Below are positions 57,201 to 64,000 of a stretch of 64,000 nt of DNA, one piece after another (within the stretch, counting starts at the first letter, position 1; each line of letters starts with the position of its first letter). The notes below the pieces were generated by a model that had not been told where the DNA came from, did not search any database, and worked only from the letters and a program-made list of their open reading frames with translations. The DNA is from Bombyx mori (taxonomy: Eukaryota; Arthropoda; Insecta; Lepidoptera; Bombycidae), in the NCBI RefSeq assembly GCF_030269925.1, contig NC_085108.1, forward strand, positions 7,006,001 to 7,070,000, given 5' to 3'. Both the position numbers and the translations under genes were made by a program.

Positions 57201-58160
57201 CCTAAATAGGCGTCTGATGAATTTCTATTCAGAAACTGTGTCATAAGTTATTTCTATTACTATCTGAACACCTGGTCAGTTGTGGATATAGCGCCTTTTC
57301 GCATTAAAAGTGTACAATTTCCAAAAATATTCGAAATTGAATTAATATGCGTAAACATTTGGTATCACCAGTATTTTTCTCATAAATACTGTTAAAAGAG
57401 CGTAGTTTAGTTTTAGTTTTTTGTAGTTTTCCTATGTATTGACTACTATTAACAAAATCAAGACATCATTTTATCTTAATCTGAAAGACAGATAATGTAA
57501 CTGGTAAAAAATATAAACTGTTGCAAATATGATTAATATAAAAAATATTACATGTTAAACATTTAAAACGCTCTCCTGTAAAATTAGTAAGTTCTGAGAC
57601 TATACAGTTTTAATGCGAGAACACGATATGTATATGCCCGTTTATAACGCCAAGTCTAAAAAAGACCGGTGATTACTCTAATTGATACCGACTTCACCAA
57701 TCTATTGTTTTCCACAGACATGAATTTATCATCTGATGGCTATCTTTTTCCTCGTGTCTTGTCACTTTATAGTACTTTATAGACCGCAATAATTATTTGG
57801 ATGAGTTAGACTGAATTACTAATTAATGCTGTTCCAATTTTCACTTTTACCAAAAATATATTTACCCTGTCACGGTCGAACGGGGTGACCTCAACAATCT
57901 GTAATTGTCCTGGAAAGATGAGGAATAAAATTACAATTTTGTTTTGAACATACTTTGAATAAATTAATGACAAAGCTGTCTCAAGCAATTCCTCAGGGTG
58001 TGCATCATTGTCATTTCTATTATTTCATACACCATATAGATATTTAGATATTTTTCTGAATAAATATTTGGATTTCTGTAAAGTTGACTAAAAGCTTACC
58101 ATCTTTGTACTCAGCTGTCAAGATCTGGGGCTTTTGGTTGTCGTCACTTGAATCCGACAT
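42255..58160 (-). CDS. C2H2 zinc-finger protein (319 aa), ten coding exons
   Basis: Coding exons on the minus strand in order: 58160-58100, 57909-57866, 56462-56350, 55618-55515, 55315-free sequence then 49309-49176, 47963-47905, 47278-47113, 45213-45112, 43499-43457 and 42388-42255 (the list contains ten exons; nothing is coded between 55515 and 49309). All are GT-AG bounded and phase-consistent; they total 960 nt. The start MSDSSDDNQKPQIL follows an acceptor at 58173-58174, so a non-coding exon lies upstream. Residues 1-170 are acidic, without a recognised domain. RRRGRKRK (181-188) is an AT-hook-like or nuclear localisation motif. Three C2H2 fingers follow: C210/C213/H226/H231, C249/C252/H265/H270 and C296/C313-type finger with C293/C296/H309/H314, all C-x2-C-x12-H-x4-H; the protein ends at C319. 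The likely role is a nuclear DNA-binding regulator (inference). Orthologue not recognised. Confidence 0.88.
42425..42960 (-). mobile_element. Two tandem reverse Bm1-like SINEs, each preceded by a shared ~70-bp segment
   Basis: Segment GGGGTCAATGACCTCACGGT ... ACATTGCGGGG ... GTCATCACTTTAG occurs at about 42457-42512 and 42648-42695, each beside a diverged reverse SINE (42530-42610 and 42725-42955). The same pairing, inverted, is at 46775-47050. Located in the last intron of the zinc-finger gene. Confidence 0.6.
42970..43390. mobile_element. Family PB long copy
   Basis: TATGACCTGGTAACTAAGAT, AATCTCAGTAAAATGGTGG and GCGTTCCCGCCAAAAAGTCC at the right end. It lies about 65 bp from zinc-finger exon 9 and is nearly collinear with 11700-12082. 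Confidence 0.7.
43580..43970 (-). mobile_element. BMC1-like fragment split by a small retroposon with 8-bp duplication
   Basis: The BMC1 3' UTR (to CGGCGAGAAACTTA at 43714) resumes at GAAACTTAGTGGGCTGTG (43944). The 229-bp insert (43715-43943) starts TTTATTTATTTATGTACAC, an A-rich tail in reverse, and is flanked by GAAACTTA. Confidence 0.7.
44010..44275 (+). mobile_element. BMC1-like LINE 3' UTR
   Basis: TAACCCATAGACACAGCCCA, CGCCGGATCTTCTCAGTGGG and the terminal CTCTTAAGGCTATCAGC hairpin half, followed by GGTAGGGGAAAAG. Confidence 0.7.
44280..45100. other. AT-rich intronic sequence, no gene
   Basis: Very A/T-rich. The motif AAAAGCGTAT recurs near 44776, 44978 and 45088, perhaps a decayed dispersed repeat. 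No exon apart from zinc-finger exon 8 at 45112-45213. Confidence 0.4.
45244..45345 (+). mobile_element. BMC1-like 3' fragment
   Basis: AACACTCCGGTTTGAGCCCC to CCTCTCAAGGCTATC; it starts 31 bp from zinc-finger exon 8. Confidence 0.65.
45355..45603 (+). mobile_element. Bm1 SINE joined to a reverse BMC1 fragment
   Basis: The SINE body ends abruptly at GGCCGTGAGCTCG, where a reverse BMC1 3' UTR (45605-45853) begins. Confidence 0.75.
45605..45853 (-). mobile_element. BMC1-like LINE 3' fragment
   Basis: CTAGCAAGAGCAGCGCTTCG, GATCCGGCGAGAAACTCAGT, TTACTCGTCGAGCCCTTCGT and CGTGTTTAGGGCGACGTCGA. Confidence 0.75.
45943..46310 (+). mobile_element. Bm1 SINE, full length, tail interrupted by a Helitron
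   Basis: The tRNA-derived head (GTAGTGGCCTAAAGGTTAAG as box A, GGTGTTCGAATCC as box B) is present. The body runs to ATATAAGCAA, where the Helitron starts; an A-rich tail resumes at 46726. Confidence 0.85.
46311..46725 (+). mobile_element. Non-autonomous Helitron, 415 bp, complete
   Basis: Starts TCTATACTAATATTATAAAG and ends GAGCGGAGCCGGAGCGGGCC then GCTAG before T. It is inserted between the AA and T of the SINE tail AAGCAA|T. Confidence 0.88.
46775..47050 (+). mobile_element. Diverged Bm1-like SINE plus shared 70-bp segment
   Basis: GAGTCCGCACGGGTAGGTGC ... CATCTAAGCCATAAAAAAAA followed by CTAAAGTGATGACAG ... GCACCGTGAGGTCGTTGACC, the inverse of the arrangement at 42.4-42.9 kb. Confidence 0.65.
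47425..47862 (-). mobile_element. Bm1 SINE, full length
   Basis: Reverse copy with an A-rich tail at the left and a tRNA head at the right (GGGCCACGACGACTTC). It lies 43 bp from zinc-finger exon 6. Confidence 0.85.
48408..48619 (+). mobile_element. Non-autonomous Helitron, second subfamily
   Basis: CTACGCAACGGATTTTGATG inside, ending GAAGCGAAGCGAGGGCGGGT then CACTAG before T. The 5' limit is uncertain. A terminal scrap recurs near 63350-63390. Confidence 0.6.
48848..49092 (+). mobile_element. Bm1-type SINE body
   Basis: ACTGATGGTAGGACCTCTTG to TTTAAGCAATAAAAAAAA; close to zinc-finger exon 5. Confidence 0.85.
49776..54310 (-). mobile_element. Complete Ty3/gypsy LTR retrotransposon, mag-like, 4535 bp
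   Basis: Two 97-bp LTRs (49776-49872 and 54214-54310) begin TG and end CA when read on either strand, look identical, and are flanked by AGATG (49771-49775, 54311-54315). Read on the minus strand, the 5' LTR is followed by TGGCGACGAG, a primer-binding site that could pair with the 3' end of a tRNA-Ser (from recall). Just before the 3' LTR lies a purine-rich tract GTGTGGAGGAA. The LTR contains AATAAA. Very short LTRs and this size recall the Bombyx mag lineage. It lies in the same orientation as the zinc-finger gene, in its fourth coding intron. Confidence 0.93.
49922..54163 (-). CDS. Gag-Pol polyprotein of the mag-like retrotransposon
   Basis: A single uninterrupted frame of 1413 codons. Gag occupies roughly residues 1-300 with two CCHC zinc knuckles (C235-C238-H243-C248 and C255-C258-H263-C268). 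The aspartic protease active site is DSG at 326-328. Reverse transcriptase spans about 440-700, with the YDD box at 607-609. RNase H spans about 750-880 (D755, E798, D825, D873). Integrase has an HHCC finger (H980, H983, C1013, C1016) and a catalytic triad D1044, D1098, E1134, the last two 35 residues apart (DD35E). The RT-RNaseH-IN order is Ty3/gypsy. There is no gag/pol frameshift and no env-like frame. All catalytic residues checked are present, so the copy may be competent; that is inference. Confidence 0.95.
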   Translation of the reverse strand: MSYLGNLPIYDHKTCEWSIFKSRLTQFLKVNDVSEEKKSAILITHLSDEAYRLVRNLAYPKDADSFSYVELVSLLDNHFKPKKCSYTVKARFYGATRTPGESLGDWAARLRGLASYCEFGAALETNLTDRFVLGLGSGPARDKLYEQDPSKMKIDRALEIAQQAESAREAKFMEVSVKEEPVYRASFTLDDRREANRRARTSEPSSGYSGQRQRSHLGDGQSVRGQQPRRDFPRCSVCGLRNHDEEKCRYKGYRCQKCGEKGHLKKVCDKNVQINNICDDHDKGVGHIPDPDHCEECHNYSLKYVSDKPINLKLLLGGKSITMELDSGSGTSVISKSLYDTLFSKYKLNKCNIKMCLYNGHKISPEGYFDIEAKFNQQQKNLKLFVIKNGGPPLLGRDFMSAFGVTFTTGLHNICYTDKDVQSLLEQFPDLWRDELGSFTKFQVDLKLKEDAVPKFFKPRTVPFALKAKVEAELDRLVRLGILVPINHSKYATPIVPILKNNGTVKIAGDYSITLNKDLLIDKYPLPRIEEVFAKLGGGVQYSKIDLKNAYNQFILSESSQELTTINTPKGLFKYTRLVYGLANAPAIFQKTMETLLAGIEGVSCWYDDICVTAPDRYTNLCRLREVLTRLNDSGLRLQKEKCEFFKDSVTYLGYVINKHGLRTSHDKVQAILHAAEPTSVTELKRFLGVVNYYRNFIPNASCIMSPLHELLRNGAQWEWTERQRRAVHQVKTELASERVLAHFEHDAQLILTVDAGPGGLGAVLAQRCGADATERPLAYASRSLTASERNYSQIQKEATAIVFGVKKFHQYLYGRDEPFILKTDHRPLVSIFNQKNGISVTTALRLQRYAIILSAYNYVVQYTTGGNNVVADFFSRAPLKLSQSETDPENDAVYTLKFLDTTLPAVVVSDIKKATETDKNLQMVIKYMNRGWPRKIKCNLILPFFHCKSDLQYENGLILRGHRVVIPTTLQDRMLRELHSTHLGIVKTKSSARGRMWWPGIDADIEHWIGACDSCVKLRVAPPRAPPAPWPRAPAPWNRIHLDYMSIGQRIYLIIVDAFTKWLECLYMQNGTTTLALINKLKYIFSIFGIPNVIVSDNDVKINSYEFNEFCSSNGIKYLTSPIYHPCSNGQAENSVRTCKKMIKSVIINENLSQHAIHEKLLGCLFDYRNTEHCTTGQTPAKLMFGRNLRTRLDLIVPEKKDIDNIYGSGKREFQPGEIVWVRWYSFRKVSWEKGEIKRKIGLRMYEIYIFKNETTCFRHIDQILRSKEDFEKKSCITSTSPPFSNTTILAKPNITNYSDGSIMTSVAQQAVGMESGDGRNEQENVVTDIGDIVQPTDEIWGDCEEVDLERENLVPGSSAEPPAPPLALSSPVASKRTSPVSDPHRPGPSSLTYSPPLTRRKKRVDYKQFYY
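54390..54800. other. Intronic sequence with a LINE-like 3' scrap
   Basis: About 54660-54790 (GAAGGTACATACTTGTTGAA ... AAGAAACTCAGCGGGCATG) resembles a retroposon 3' end. The rest is unremarkable AT-rich sequence. Confidence 0.4.
55670..56310. mobile_element. Dispersed repeat X, copy 1, carrying an inserted MITE Y
   Basis: AAAAGTGTGCAATTTCC ... GCGTAGTTTAGTTTTAG ... GTATTGACTACTATTAAC before the insertion at 55872-56147, and AACGCTCTCCTGTAAAATT ... CAGTTTTAATGCGAGAA after it. A copy without the insertion is at 57285-57640. Confidence 0.75.
55872..56147 (+). mobile_element. MITE Y, 276 bp, copy 1
   Basis: Inverted ends GAGTCGTCTATTATCAAAGG / GGCTTTGATAATAGTCAACTC (about 25 bp, imperfect) with an AAAA flank on each side. 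No coding content. Confidence 0.8.
56486..56761 (-). mobile_element. MITE Y, 276 bp, copy 2, inverted
   Basis: The same element in reverse, flanked by ACAT on both sides. It begins 24 bp upstream (minus-strand sense) of zinc-finger exon 3. Confidence 0.82.
57285..57640. mobile_element. Dispersed repeat X, copy 2 (empty site)
   Basis: Collinear with 55670-55871 plus 56148-56310 but without MITE Y; the junction reads CTTAATCTGAAAGACAGA. Confidence 0.75.
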
Positions 58161-58174
58161 GATTCGTTCCACCT
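58100..58174 (-). other. First coding exon of the zinc-finger gene with upstream acceptor
   Basis: On the minus strand AAATTTTTAG precedes GTGGAACGAATC and the ATG (58160-58158). The donor GTAAGC follows codon 20 plus one base. This supports a 5' UTR intron; the promoter and exon 1 were not located. Confidence 0.65.
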
Positions 58175-58179
58175 AAAAA

Positions 58180-60640
58180 TTTGATATATCTTGATAAAGT
58201 TATAGGGAGCATTTCCAAGCTAGCGCCCTTGAAATGTAGCTATCTTGTCTTTTCAATGAAGAATTATCGAAGATGTTCTTAGGATAGTTAAAATATTATC
58301 GATATTTTGAATTTGTGGTCGTCGTTAATAAACTTACAACCAAGATAATTAATATTTTTGATGGTAAACAAAGTTAGGGTGTGCCAGTTTATAGCACATC
58401 CAATTTGACGTAACACTAAATAATATTGACATGGTCTTATAATGAAAATTTTGCAATTTACCAAAAACTTCTACCCACTCCGATGTTACGTTATCATCAC
58501 AAATCAAATATTCGTTAGTTATTATTTTAATACGTTAAAATCTGACAAATACATTAGGTATGTACTTCATCAAATATGCAGGGACTTACGCCATATTCTT
58601 ATTTACAATTTCTGTATGGGTATTCAGCTGTTTTAAGATGCATGCAGTTTCAAAATGAATTTGTAAAAATAAATTTGCATAGTGTGCATATAAAAATAAA
58701 CAAACACACGTCATTTATGTATGGGATTGCAAACGTAAGTTTTTCTTGCAACACCCAAGCATTTATTATCGGTGTTTCTACTCTCCATAGGAATTTTAAT
58801 ATAGCAACAATCAATACTTACGGTTTAATGGCAACAATGGCGCATTTAAACACAATTCGATAATGTTATAAACTGACAACTAAAAAAACTAACAACAAAA
58901 TATTAAGTATGTCTCGGAAATAATCTTATGTCTTATTGTGAAACGTTTACGAATTGTATGCGCACGTTGACTCAAACGCTATTAATAAAGAACATCAAGC
59001 CATTTTGGAACTGAGTTGCCATACTAAAAAAAATCGTAGACTTTCTAAAGAGGAAAAAATAAATCCCATAAATAAAACAAAATCCCATAAATGTTTTCGG
59101 TCTAAACATGTCATTTTTTTTGTAAGCTTCTCTTAATTAATTAATTGTTATTTATTAAATACAATAATATCATAATTTAGTATTCCATTTTTTTACTACT
59201 TTTGTAAACACTTTTGCTTATTTTAGAACAAAAAATTATTTAGTAATTTAGAATACAACAAAAGAAACTTGCATTTTAAAACATAGGTAGTATTAATATA
59301 CTTACTTCTAATAGTTTGAAGCGAAAGTATTAAAAGTGAACGACCCTGACCTTGAAAGGTTGAATAAAAATGTCAGAGTACATTGCACTGTGAAGTTTGA
59401 TCATATGCCCGTCTCTTTTTATCCTGTGCGTTAAGTATAACGTTATCCTTATCTAGAAATCAATAATAGTAGAGTCGAATCTGCTTAATGTAGAGTCGAA
59501 AATAAAAATAAACTACTGAATCGGAGTGAACTGTGGCATGCGCTGTACCGTAGCCGTGGAGCTACACGTTCGAATAGCAACTGTCTCTCTCCAACACACT
59601 AGAATTCCATAACAAATATTCAAAATAAGAATCTTGGAATAACAATTCAAATGATCTTGTAGACTTATTCCTATTCGCTTATACGAATAACACAACAAAT
59701 TTGAAATAAGAACGTTTGGTAGTTTTTAATGTTCTATCACTGTGAGGCTTGTAAAAGGCATATGAATTTTCGTTCCTGAATCGCGCTATTGACATTTTCG
59801 CGAAAGTTCGTATATAATACTTGAACTCATTATTTCTGATGGGAGGTCCGTAGCTACTGCGTGGGCCGGTACTGGCAGGGATCCGGTCTGCTTCCCTGCT
59901 ACCCGCTCTATAATGAGAATTAAGCTCGATAGAAAGAGAAAATGAGAATAGAAACTCAGAAAAAAGATATACTGCGACAAACTGTTGAAAACTGAAAAAA
60001 GAGGCTAAGGCCTCATCCACACGCTAGTAGCTGATTTGACTTCCTTTTTGTTGAACGACATGCGACTTAGACCTACTATACCGTTCAGGCCAAGCCAAAA
60101 TCAGGGAATCAGTATTTTTTATCAACTTGAGATTTTCATTGTAAAATTTATAAAATGCAATAATTTGCACGGAAGATAAGAAGTAATGTTCTTTACCGTC
60201 TAGTTATTAAGATATTTTAAAAGGGTATCATAATTTTGTTTCTTTTTTCCTTTTTTCCTACCTATGCTGATAGCCTTGATAGGCTATGTGGCGAGTAGTC
60301 ATCATACAACGCAAGATAATTTTCATTGCGTATTTTTTCTGTAATCTCGATAATACTTTAGTTTGTCTTCTGACTTCAGGCCCCTGACCACGAAGCGCCC
60401 TTCCCGGCTAATGAATAGATCTGCTAAAAACAAAACTCCCGATTGCCATTGTTTTAGTTTTAGGAACGACATCGATTTATATCATTGTTCATTTAGTTTT
60501 TAATACGAGAGTACAAGCTAGATGTTAGGTTAGATTAAGAAGTGATTTTTGATCAAAATTTAATTTAATAAGAATTAGTTGTCGAAGCGACCGCTGGCTC
60601 CAAAAATGTATCTAAATACTAGATATTCTGATGGACTAAG
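58180..60640. other. AT-rich flank upstream of the zinc-finger gene, no gene supported
   Basis: The unlocated promoter and 5' exon of the zinc-finger gene should be here. Open frames at 58442, 58576 and 59679 are AT-rich without motifs. A GC-richer block at 59840-59930 (GGGCCGGTACTGGCAGGGAT) is unassigned. Confidence 0.4.
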
Positions 60641-60649
60641 TATTGATTT

Positions 60650-61015
60650 CTGTCTCCCCCAAATTGGTGACCTGCGACGGAACAATTGCAGCCTTCACAC
60701 TTCATCATCAGCGCATCAAGAACTTCGACTACCACAATTCCCGCATTCTCGCAGATAAAAGCAAGTCATCGACAGTCGTCCCACAGCAAGCCAGCATCGC
60801 AGCCTCAACAGGACCATCGCAGCCGACTCACCGCGCTTCCTGGTCCTACGGCACGCAACTTCACTGCTTCATCACGACACTACAGTTCATCGCAGCCCAC
60901 GACCGGATCATCAACGCTTGGGATCACACATCTCCGGCGTGGCAGCTCTGCACACATGGACTACTCACGATACACGCGCAGCATTCAAGCTCAGTCTCGA
61001 CTCACCGCAGACTTC
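60650..61015. other. GC-richer block, possibly a decayed LTR-retrotransposon leader
   Basis: It begins CCAAATTGGTGACCTGCGAC, which resembles the end of an LTR plus primer-binding region, and stays open in several frames with Ser/His/Thr-rich composition. It is cut off by a reverse BMC1 fragment. Tentative. Confidence 0.3.
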
Positions 61016-61019
61016 GAGC

Positions 61020-61195
61020 ATACCCCCAAAGGCTATATCAGCTTCTCCTTGACGTGTAGGTCACGGGGTTCAAACCGGGTGTGTTGCTAACACTGGCCCT
61101 AGCAAGAGCAAGAGCAAAAGCAGTGCTTTGCAGAATTTAAAACCGGATCGGAAACGCGACCCACTGAGAAGATTCGGCGAGAAACTCAGTGGGCG
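61020..61195 (-). mobile_element. BMC1-like LINE 3' fragment
   Basis: GGCTATATCAGCTTCTCCTT, CAAGAGCAAGAGCAAAAGCA (small expansion) and GATTCGGCGAGAAACTCAGT. Confidence 0.7.
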
Positions 61196-61294
61196 AATCT
61201 TGATAAAAACTACAAGTTTCTAGTGAATTTTTGTGTGATAGCCGCAATCTGTGGCCCGTAGGAAGCGTTTACGTGTACGTTACGTTGGTTATGT

Positions 61295-61512
61295 TTTACT
61301 GGTGGTAGGACCTCTTGTGAGTCCGTGCGGGTAGGTACCACCGCCCCGCCGATTTCTGCCGTGAAGCAGATTGTGGGGCAGCCGCTGTAACTATACTTGA
61401 GACCTTAGAACTTATATCTCAAGGTGGGTGGCGCTTTTACGTCATAGATGTCTATGGGGTCCAGTAACCAGGTGGGCTGTGAGCTCGTCCACCCATGTAA
61501 GCAATAAAAAAA
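61295..61512 (+). mobile_element. Bm1-type SINE with small deletions
   Basis: ACTGGTGGTAGGACCTCTTG to CATGTAAGCAATAAAAAAA; part of the GTAATGCGTTTCGG segment is missing. Confidence 0.8.
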
Positions 61513-61846
61513 AACCTTCACGCGGCTCACGGATGACCCTCGTGGCCCAAACGGTTCAGTAAAGTAAGGCTGACCAGTGAGCACCGTGGCCTGAATGAAA
61601 ATATTTGATTTTTCATGTGACGTACAACGTGTTATCAACTTTTTACGACATTACTGTCTTAAACCAGGATACTATTAGCCTTTTGATTCAACATTAATGT
61701 TGTTTTACGATTAAGTTTATTTTTTTAGTTTCATTTATATCGCGTATTCAGCGTATTTCGCGCTTTTTATGCGTATTGAGAGTCCCTTTCGAGAGTCGCT
61801 TTCTCGCGTGGTCAGTGAAAAGCATCACGTATTTTTTTTTTAAGAT

Positions 61847-62121
61847 TAGCTGACAAGGTAGACTTCGTACTTAGTGCCTCAATCGATAAATAAAATACCT
61901 AAACTTTTGTATAAAATAAACTTAAAACAAACAAAAGTAATCCGTTCGACGAGGCACACGTCAAAGGAAAAACAAAATTGTTATTTTTATTTAATTTCGA
62001 GCATTTTCATATTTATCTACCTTTTAAACCTTCTCTGGACTTCCACAAATAATTCAAGACCAAAATTAGCGAAATCGGTCCAGCCGTTCTCGAGTTTTAG
62101 CGAGACTAACGAACAGCAATA
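61847..62121 (-). mobile_element. Non-autonomous Helitron, reverse relative of 10363-10623
   Basis: Minus-strand CTCGCTAAAACTCGAGAACG and GGCTGGACCGATTTCGC, ending near GTCAGCTAA (decayed CTAG). Confidence 0.6.
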
Positions 62122-62149
62122 CATTTTTTTAAAGATTATAATAATTTTC

Positions 62150-62800
62150 CCGCAGGAATGAGATGTCACTACTGACCTGTAACTGTCACTAAAAACAATC
62201 AACTTATTTGCTTCGTTTCAATAATAAAGGACGCCAAACAAAAGTACTTGCACATTTATACTATTATTGTGGATATTTAATTTTTTCGATCAGTAAGTTA
62301 TTATGATTAATTTATTCCCTTACATTGGAGCTCTCCAAGTTACGTACGTTTGTGGGCGAATTAATTTTACTATTACAAAAGCTGGAGGACCGCAGAAAGA
62401 TCTATTTTCATAAACAAAACGCTTTCCGGGAATTCCCCCAAGAATAGTAAAAAAGATAGCTTCACTTTTAAATGATGTCATGGATATGGAATTTTACAAG
62501 AATAAAAATAAATTATACCAAATATTGATTATATGTTTTGACAAAGAATTTTAAAAACCAAACTATTTATATTCAAAACTATTTTCTGATTAAAGCATGC
62601 AAGCTCTTTGAACAAATTACAATTGTGTATTATTTTTTAAATTTGGCTCATTTGAGATAGAAAGGATAGAAAGCATTTACAGAAATTCTGTGAACGTAAT
62701 CACTAATTAGGTACCTAACTAAATCTAGTGAAGTGGCTGAGATTTGACTTGAGTCACTTGAGACTTGAGTCACTTACAGTTTGAACAAAGCACACTGTAT
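62150..62800. other. AT-rich sequence, nothing recognised
   Basis: No exon-like frame, and no known repeat apart from a GAGTCACTTGAGACTT duplication near 62755. Confidence 0.4.
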
Positions 62801-62807
62801 GATTATT

Positions 62808-63000
62808 TTTTCCTACCTATGCTGATAGCCATTATAGGCTATATCAGCTTTACCCTAGTGTGAAAGTGAGCTCTTGAGGCTTAAACCGGAGGTGTTGCTA
62901 ACACCGGCCCTAGCAAGAGCAGTACTTCGCGGAATCTACCACCGGATCGGAAACGCGACCCACTGAGATAATCCGGCGAGAAATTCTGTGGGCTGTTCTT
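62808..63000 (-). mobile_element. BMC1-like LINE 3' fragment
   Basis: The terminal hairpin GCTGATAGCC...GGCTATATCAGC near 62819-62845, then GAATCTACCACCGGATCGG. Confidence 0.7.
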
Positions 63001-63429
63001 GTTGTAAGCTCTATGCTCTATCGACTCTAACGTGGAGATGCGACTCTACATTACAATACGTACATTATGATGCATTACACGCTCGTCATTGATATTGTGT
63101 CAGTCACGACGACGACGACGCTTGCAGCTAAAAGTAAGTATTGTATTTTTTGACGAAGCATGTTGCTGATAACTCTATTGCTGTAATCTGACAAAGCGTG
63201 TGGCGGATAATAACATGTACTTTTAGGTTATTAAAATAATATTTTATAAGAGAAAAGTCTATAATTTATAAATATATAGCGCTAATTACTCAATATACAA
63301 CGATAAGTGTCAAGTAAGTAGAAGTAAATCTGCCATGTCATTTTCATGATCAATAATAAATTACAGTTTCCGAAATGGATCGCTAGCTGACAATAATACT
63401 GGCTGTTAATAAAACTTTAGGTGAGATAA

Positions 63430-63690
63430 AGTAGACGCCGCGAGTCTGGGTGTAATGTTGACCGTGGGAGCTCGCCTAGTCTGGCTCTGACCCCGGACGG
63501 AGATCGGACGTCGAGTGTGAGAGTGCAAGGTGGAGCCACTTGGAGCGGTAGGGCGGTGTCCTTGGGCCTGCGGTCTTACCCCACGATCTGCAGACCGTTA
63601 AGTCCCACATACCCCACGTGCCTCCTAAGCGCGGATACCTCGAAGGCAGTTCTATTACGGGGTGAATCCAGGAGCTCTTTTTATAAAAGG
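63430..63690. repeat. Unassigned GC-rich repeat-like block
   Basis: CGGACGGAGATCGGACGTCG ... CCCACGATCTGCAGACCG ... CACGTGCCTCCTAAGCGC. The composition is unlike the flanks. A 76-codon minus frame is present but has no motif. Confidence 0.35.
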
Positions 63691-63794
63691 TAGCTGTGAT
63701 TGACACTGAGCTTATTTCATAAAAGCCAATTCTGTTCTGCCGCGCTTTTTCTTATCCTAACTATTTTAGTAACCTCGAGGGTTTATTTTAGATT

Positions 63795-64000
63795 CACCGA
63801 GCTAGAAGGTGAGCTCACGGGGCTCAAACCTGACGACGTTGCTAACACTAGCCCTAGCAGGAGCAGTGCTTCGCAGAATCTACCACTGGATCGGAAGCGC
63901 GACCCACTGAGATGATCTGGCGAGAAAATCAGTGGGCTAAATGATGGCTATCACCACGTTAGGTTTGAGCCCCGTGAGCTAACCTACTAGTTCGGTGAAT
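63795..64000. mobile_element. BMC1-like fragments in opposite orientations at the window edge
   Basis: 63808-63940 is reverse (GCTAACACTAGCCCTAGCAG; GATGATCTGGCGAGAAAATC). 63950-63990 is a forward scrap (GGTTTGAGCCCCGTGAGCT). Confidence 0.6.

Noticed and set aside
60643..61090. Two overlapping frames of 134-138 codons
   Set aside because: No domain, open in several frames by composition, and running into a LINE fragment; treated as a possible decayed element leader instead.
1..64000. CRISPR arrays, bacterial operons, phage or integron features
   Set aside because: Gene structure, repeat families and codon context are those of an insect nuclear genome; no spaced direct-repeat array was seen.

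Overview
The window is AT-rich insect nuclear DNA, almost certainly from the silkmoth Bombyx mori or its sister species B. mandarina. It carries about two dozen Bm1-type SINE copies, 3' ends of a BMC1/L1Bm-like LINE, lepidopteran Helitrons (TC...CTAG), a mag-like Ty3/gypsy element and piggyBac-type sequences. The genes have many exons, GT-AG introns and AATAAA signals. No bacterial-type operons, CRISPR arrays or long uninterrupted host genes are present; the only very long open frame belongs to a retrotransposon. Exon maps were made by eye from splice signals, reading phase and homology to known proteins.

Layout. (1) 1280-3097, + strand: a two-coding-exon NPF2/NPY-type neuropeptide precursor whose amidation signal is built across the intron. 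(2) 8517-16383, + strand: an unrecognised Ser/Asp-rich gene; five exons agree in phase and two more candidate exons lie at the 3' end, with one unresolved phase break. (3) 16.4-24 kb: no host gene seen; nested MITEs, SINEs and a clean hAT-type MITE. (4) 24070-33464, + strand: a complete eight-exon BAP55/ACTL6 (actin-related subunit of Brahma chromatin remodelling complexes), 428 aa. (5) 33938-34143, + strand: a candidate 53-aa single-pass membrane microprotein. (6) 35.7-40.9 kb: a decayed piggyBac-like element with long inverted flanks, containing a 5'-truncated LINE. (7) 41924-58172, - strand: a ten-coding-exon C2H2 zinc-finger gene of 319 aa. Its fourth coding intron holds an apparently intact 4.5-kb LTR retrotransposon with identical 97-bp LTRs. 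(8) 58.2-64 kb: repeats only.

Most of the non-exonic sequence is nested transposable elements. Several insertions can be read to the base: an LTR element inside a Bm1 SINE (5-bp target duplication AGATG), a Helitron inside a SINE tail, a Helitron inside a foldback MITE, a LINE inside a piggyBac (10-bp duplication), a hAT MITE (8-bp duplication) and a PIF/Harbinger derivative (TTA duplication). The most distinctive pattern is that elements lie within 12-25 bp of exon borders: a foldback MITE on both sides of BAP55 exon 5, a Harbinger derivative after exon 7, a minisatellite running into the exon 4 acceptor, and inverted MITE copies on both sides of exon 3 of the zinc-finger gene. No wholly new gene system is evident. 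The best leads are this exon-flanking arrangement, the drifted GC-rich exon 7 of BAP55 and the microprotein.
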